Positions 32,598-33,579 of a stretch of DNA of 33,579 nucleotides are shown in pieces. Each line of letters starts with the position of its first letter. Position 1 is the stretch's first letter. Made by a program: the position numbers and the translations under genes. The notes under the pieces were generated by a model. The model was given only the letters and a program-made list of their open reading frames with translations. It did no database searches and was not told the origin of the DNA. This DNA comes from Didymodactylos carnosus (lineage: Eukaryota; Rotifera; Eurotatoria; Philodinida; Philodinidae). The DNA is taken from positions 1-33,579 of the forward strand of contig CAJNOQ010001286.1 of assembly GCA_905250885.1 (NCBI GenBank), given 5' to 3'.

Positions 32598-33436
32598 ATG
32601 TCATATATACTAATCTTTGTGTTATTGCTGATCATTTTTGTGATGATCATGCTATATATTACTTACAAAACTCGATTTTTGTATACAATTTTGTATAAAG
32701 TAAGAATCTTATTTGAAGAAAAAAACTACCTACCATGTATATTTGTTAAACTATTTCAGACGGATGAACAAAGTACCGCGTATGGAGGTGAACTTGTAGC
32801 TGATGTGTTAAAAGTCAGTGAGTGTGAAATAAAAGTTTTTTTTTTCTAGATCTTTCAAACATACAATTAATTTTGATTTGTTTTAGACACATGGCATTCG
32901 ACAAGTATTTTGTTTAAGTGGAGGACATATCTCACCAATTTTAGTGGCATGTGAAAAACGTGGAATACGTATCATTGATACAAGACATGAAGTCAATGCG
33001 GCGTTCGCTGCTGATGCTGTTTCAAGGCTTAGTGGACGTATTGGAGTTTGTGTTGTCACTGCCGGTCCAGGTAGGCTTTTTCAAATGATATAATTGTTGG
33101 ATTTATGCATAAATATTTAACTCTTATTAAGGATTAACAAATACAGTAACCGCCATTAAAAATGCACAAATGGCTGAAAGTCCTGTGTTACTGATAGGTG
33201 GTGCAGCTGCAAATCTATCAAAAGTGACTGAATTGTATTTGTAAAATTGGAAAGTCAAAAAACATAATGACTATTCTTGGCATGTTCTTTTACTTAGGGA
33301 CGTGGTGCTCTCCAAGATATTGATCAGATATCGTTATTTAAATCAATATGCAAGCGCACATTTAGTGTTAAAACAGTTCGACAAATTCCAAGCTATTTAA
33401 GAAAAGCAATTTATGTCGCTCAATCAGGAACACCAG
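32598..33436 (+). CDS. ILVBL: ILVBL / 2-hydroxyacyl-CoA lyase 2, thiamine-diphosphate enzyme, 5' part only
   Basis: Five exons are visible: 32598-32699, 32760-32813, 32887-33070, 33132-33223 and 33298-33436. The gene runs off the right edge inside the next intron (donor GTAATA at 33437). The 190 residues join in frame. Residues 2-22 are a hydrophobic anchor ([18 protein letters not shown]), matching the N-terminal membrane segment of animal ILVBL at the endoplasmic reticulum. The thiamine-diphosphate-enzyme N-terminal domain follows: [35 protein letters not shown] with the cofactor-activating Glu87, [43 protein letters not shown] and AQSGTPG. ILVBL cleaves 2-hydroxyacyl-CoAs in long-chain 2-hydroxy fatty acid breakdown (alpha-oxidation). 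The near relative HACL1 is peroxisomal and has no such anchor, so ILVBL is preferred. The ATG directly follows an AAATTTTAG acceptor, as in the isomerase gene. Confidence 0.95.
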
Positions 33437-33579
33437 GTAATACACGGCTAATTATATGGCGATGATCAGTCTGGCCGGAAGACCTTTTGGGGCATCCGGG
33501 AGAATTGCTATAAATCAGTTATCACGATTCTCTCAGAGCTGTAAAACATCTAATTTTGTAGAAAAATGTTTGCTCTACA

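Overview
The window is eukaryotic nuclear DNA from a small invertebrate animal. It is AT-rich, and its genes are split by many short GT-AG introns, mostly 50-100 nt. The proteins (DIS3L2, GLE1, ILVBL) are animal types. A bdelloid rotifer is my best guess, from the compact introns, a bacterial-looking intronless enzyme gene and the AT-rich background, but that is inference and not shown by the sequence. There is no operon, CRISPR array or phage, and I recognise no rRNA or tRNA gene.

Layout. 1-458: possible edge of a leftward gene. 581-1480 (+): intronless hydroxypyruvate-isomerase-family enzyme with a basic leader. 1481-3566: spacer holding a TTAA-flanked, 838-bp piggyBac-like non-autonomous element. 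3567-5906 (-): three-exon, 684-residue PWWP protein whose C-terminal half may be a decayed dehydrogenase fold (divergent N-PAC/GLYR1 candidate). 5907-11265: long spacer with a hairpin-rich repeat. 11266-16418 (-): ten-exon, 1304-residue low-complexity protein with a zinc ribbon and a C2H2 finger at its C-terminus. 17941-25439 (-): twenty-exon DIS3L2 exoribonuclease, complete at 988 residues. 26554-29920 (+): eight-exon GLE1 mRNA-export factor, probably lacking N-terminal exons in my model. 32598 to the right edge (+): ILVBL/HACL2, first five exons only.

Exon joins were worked out by hand. In each model every junction keeps the reading frame, and in DIS3L2, GLE1 and ILVBL the joined peptide follows the known family. 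DIS3L2 and GLE1 are head to head and both act in cytoplasmic mRNA metabolism (3' decay and export remodelling); a shared control region is possible but not shown.

The most striking feature is not a protein. The three introns larger than 900 nt in DIS3L2 and GLE1 all contain long inverted repeats, while the other 23 introns of those genes are 52-198 nt. They include a perfect 172-bp inverted repeat, a 410-bp near-palindrome, a foldback element with sub-terminal tandem motifs that encloses a piece of coding-like sequence, and a palindrome interrupted by a 473-bp GC-rich hAT-like MITE. The MITE's 8-bp target duplication is visible, and the empty site survives in the opposite arm.
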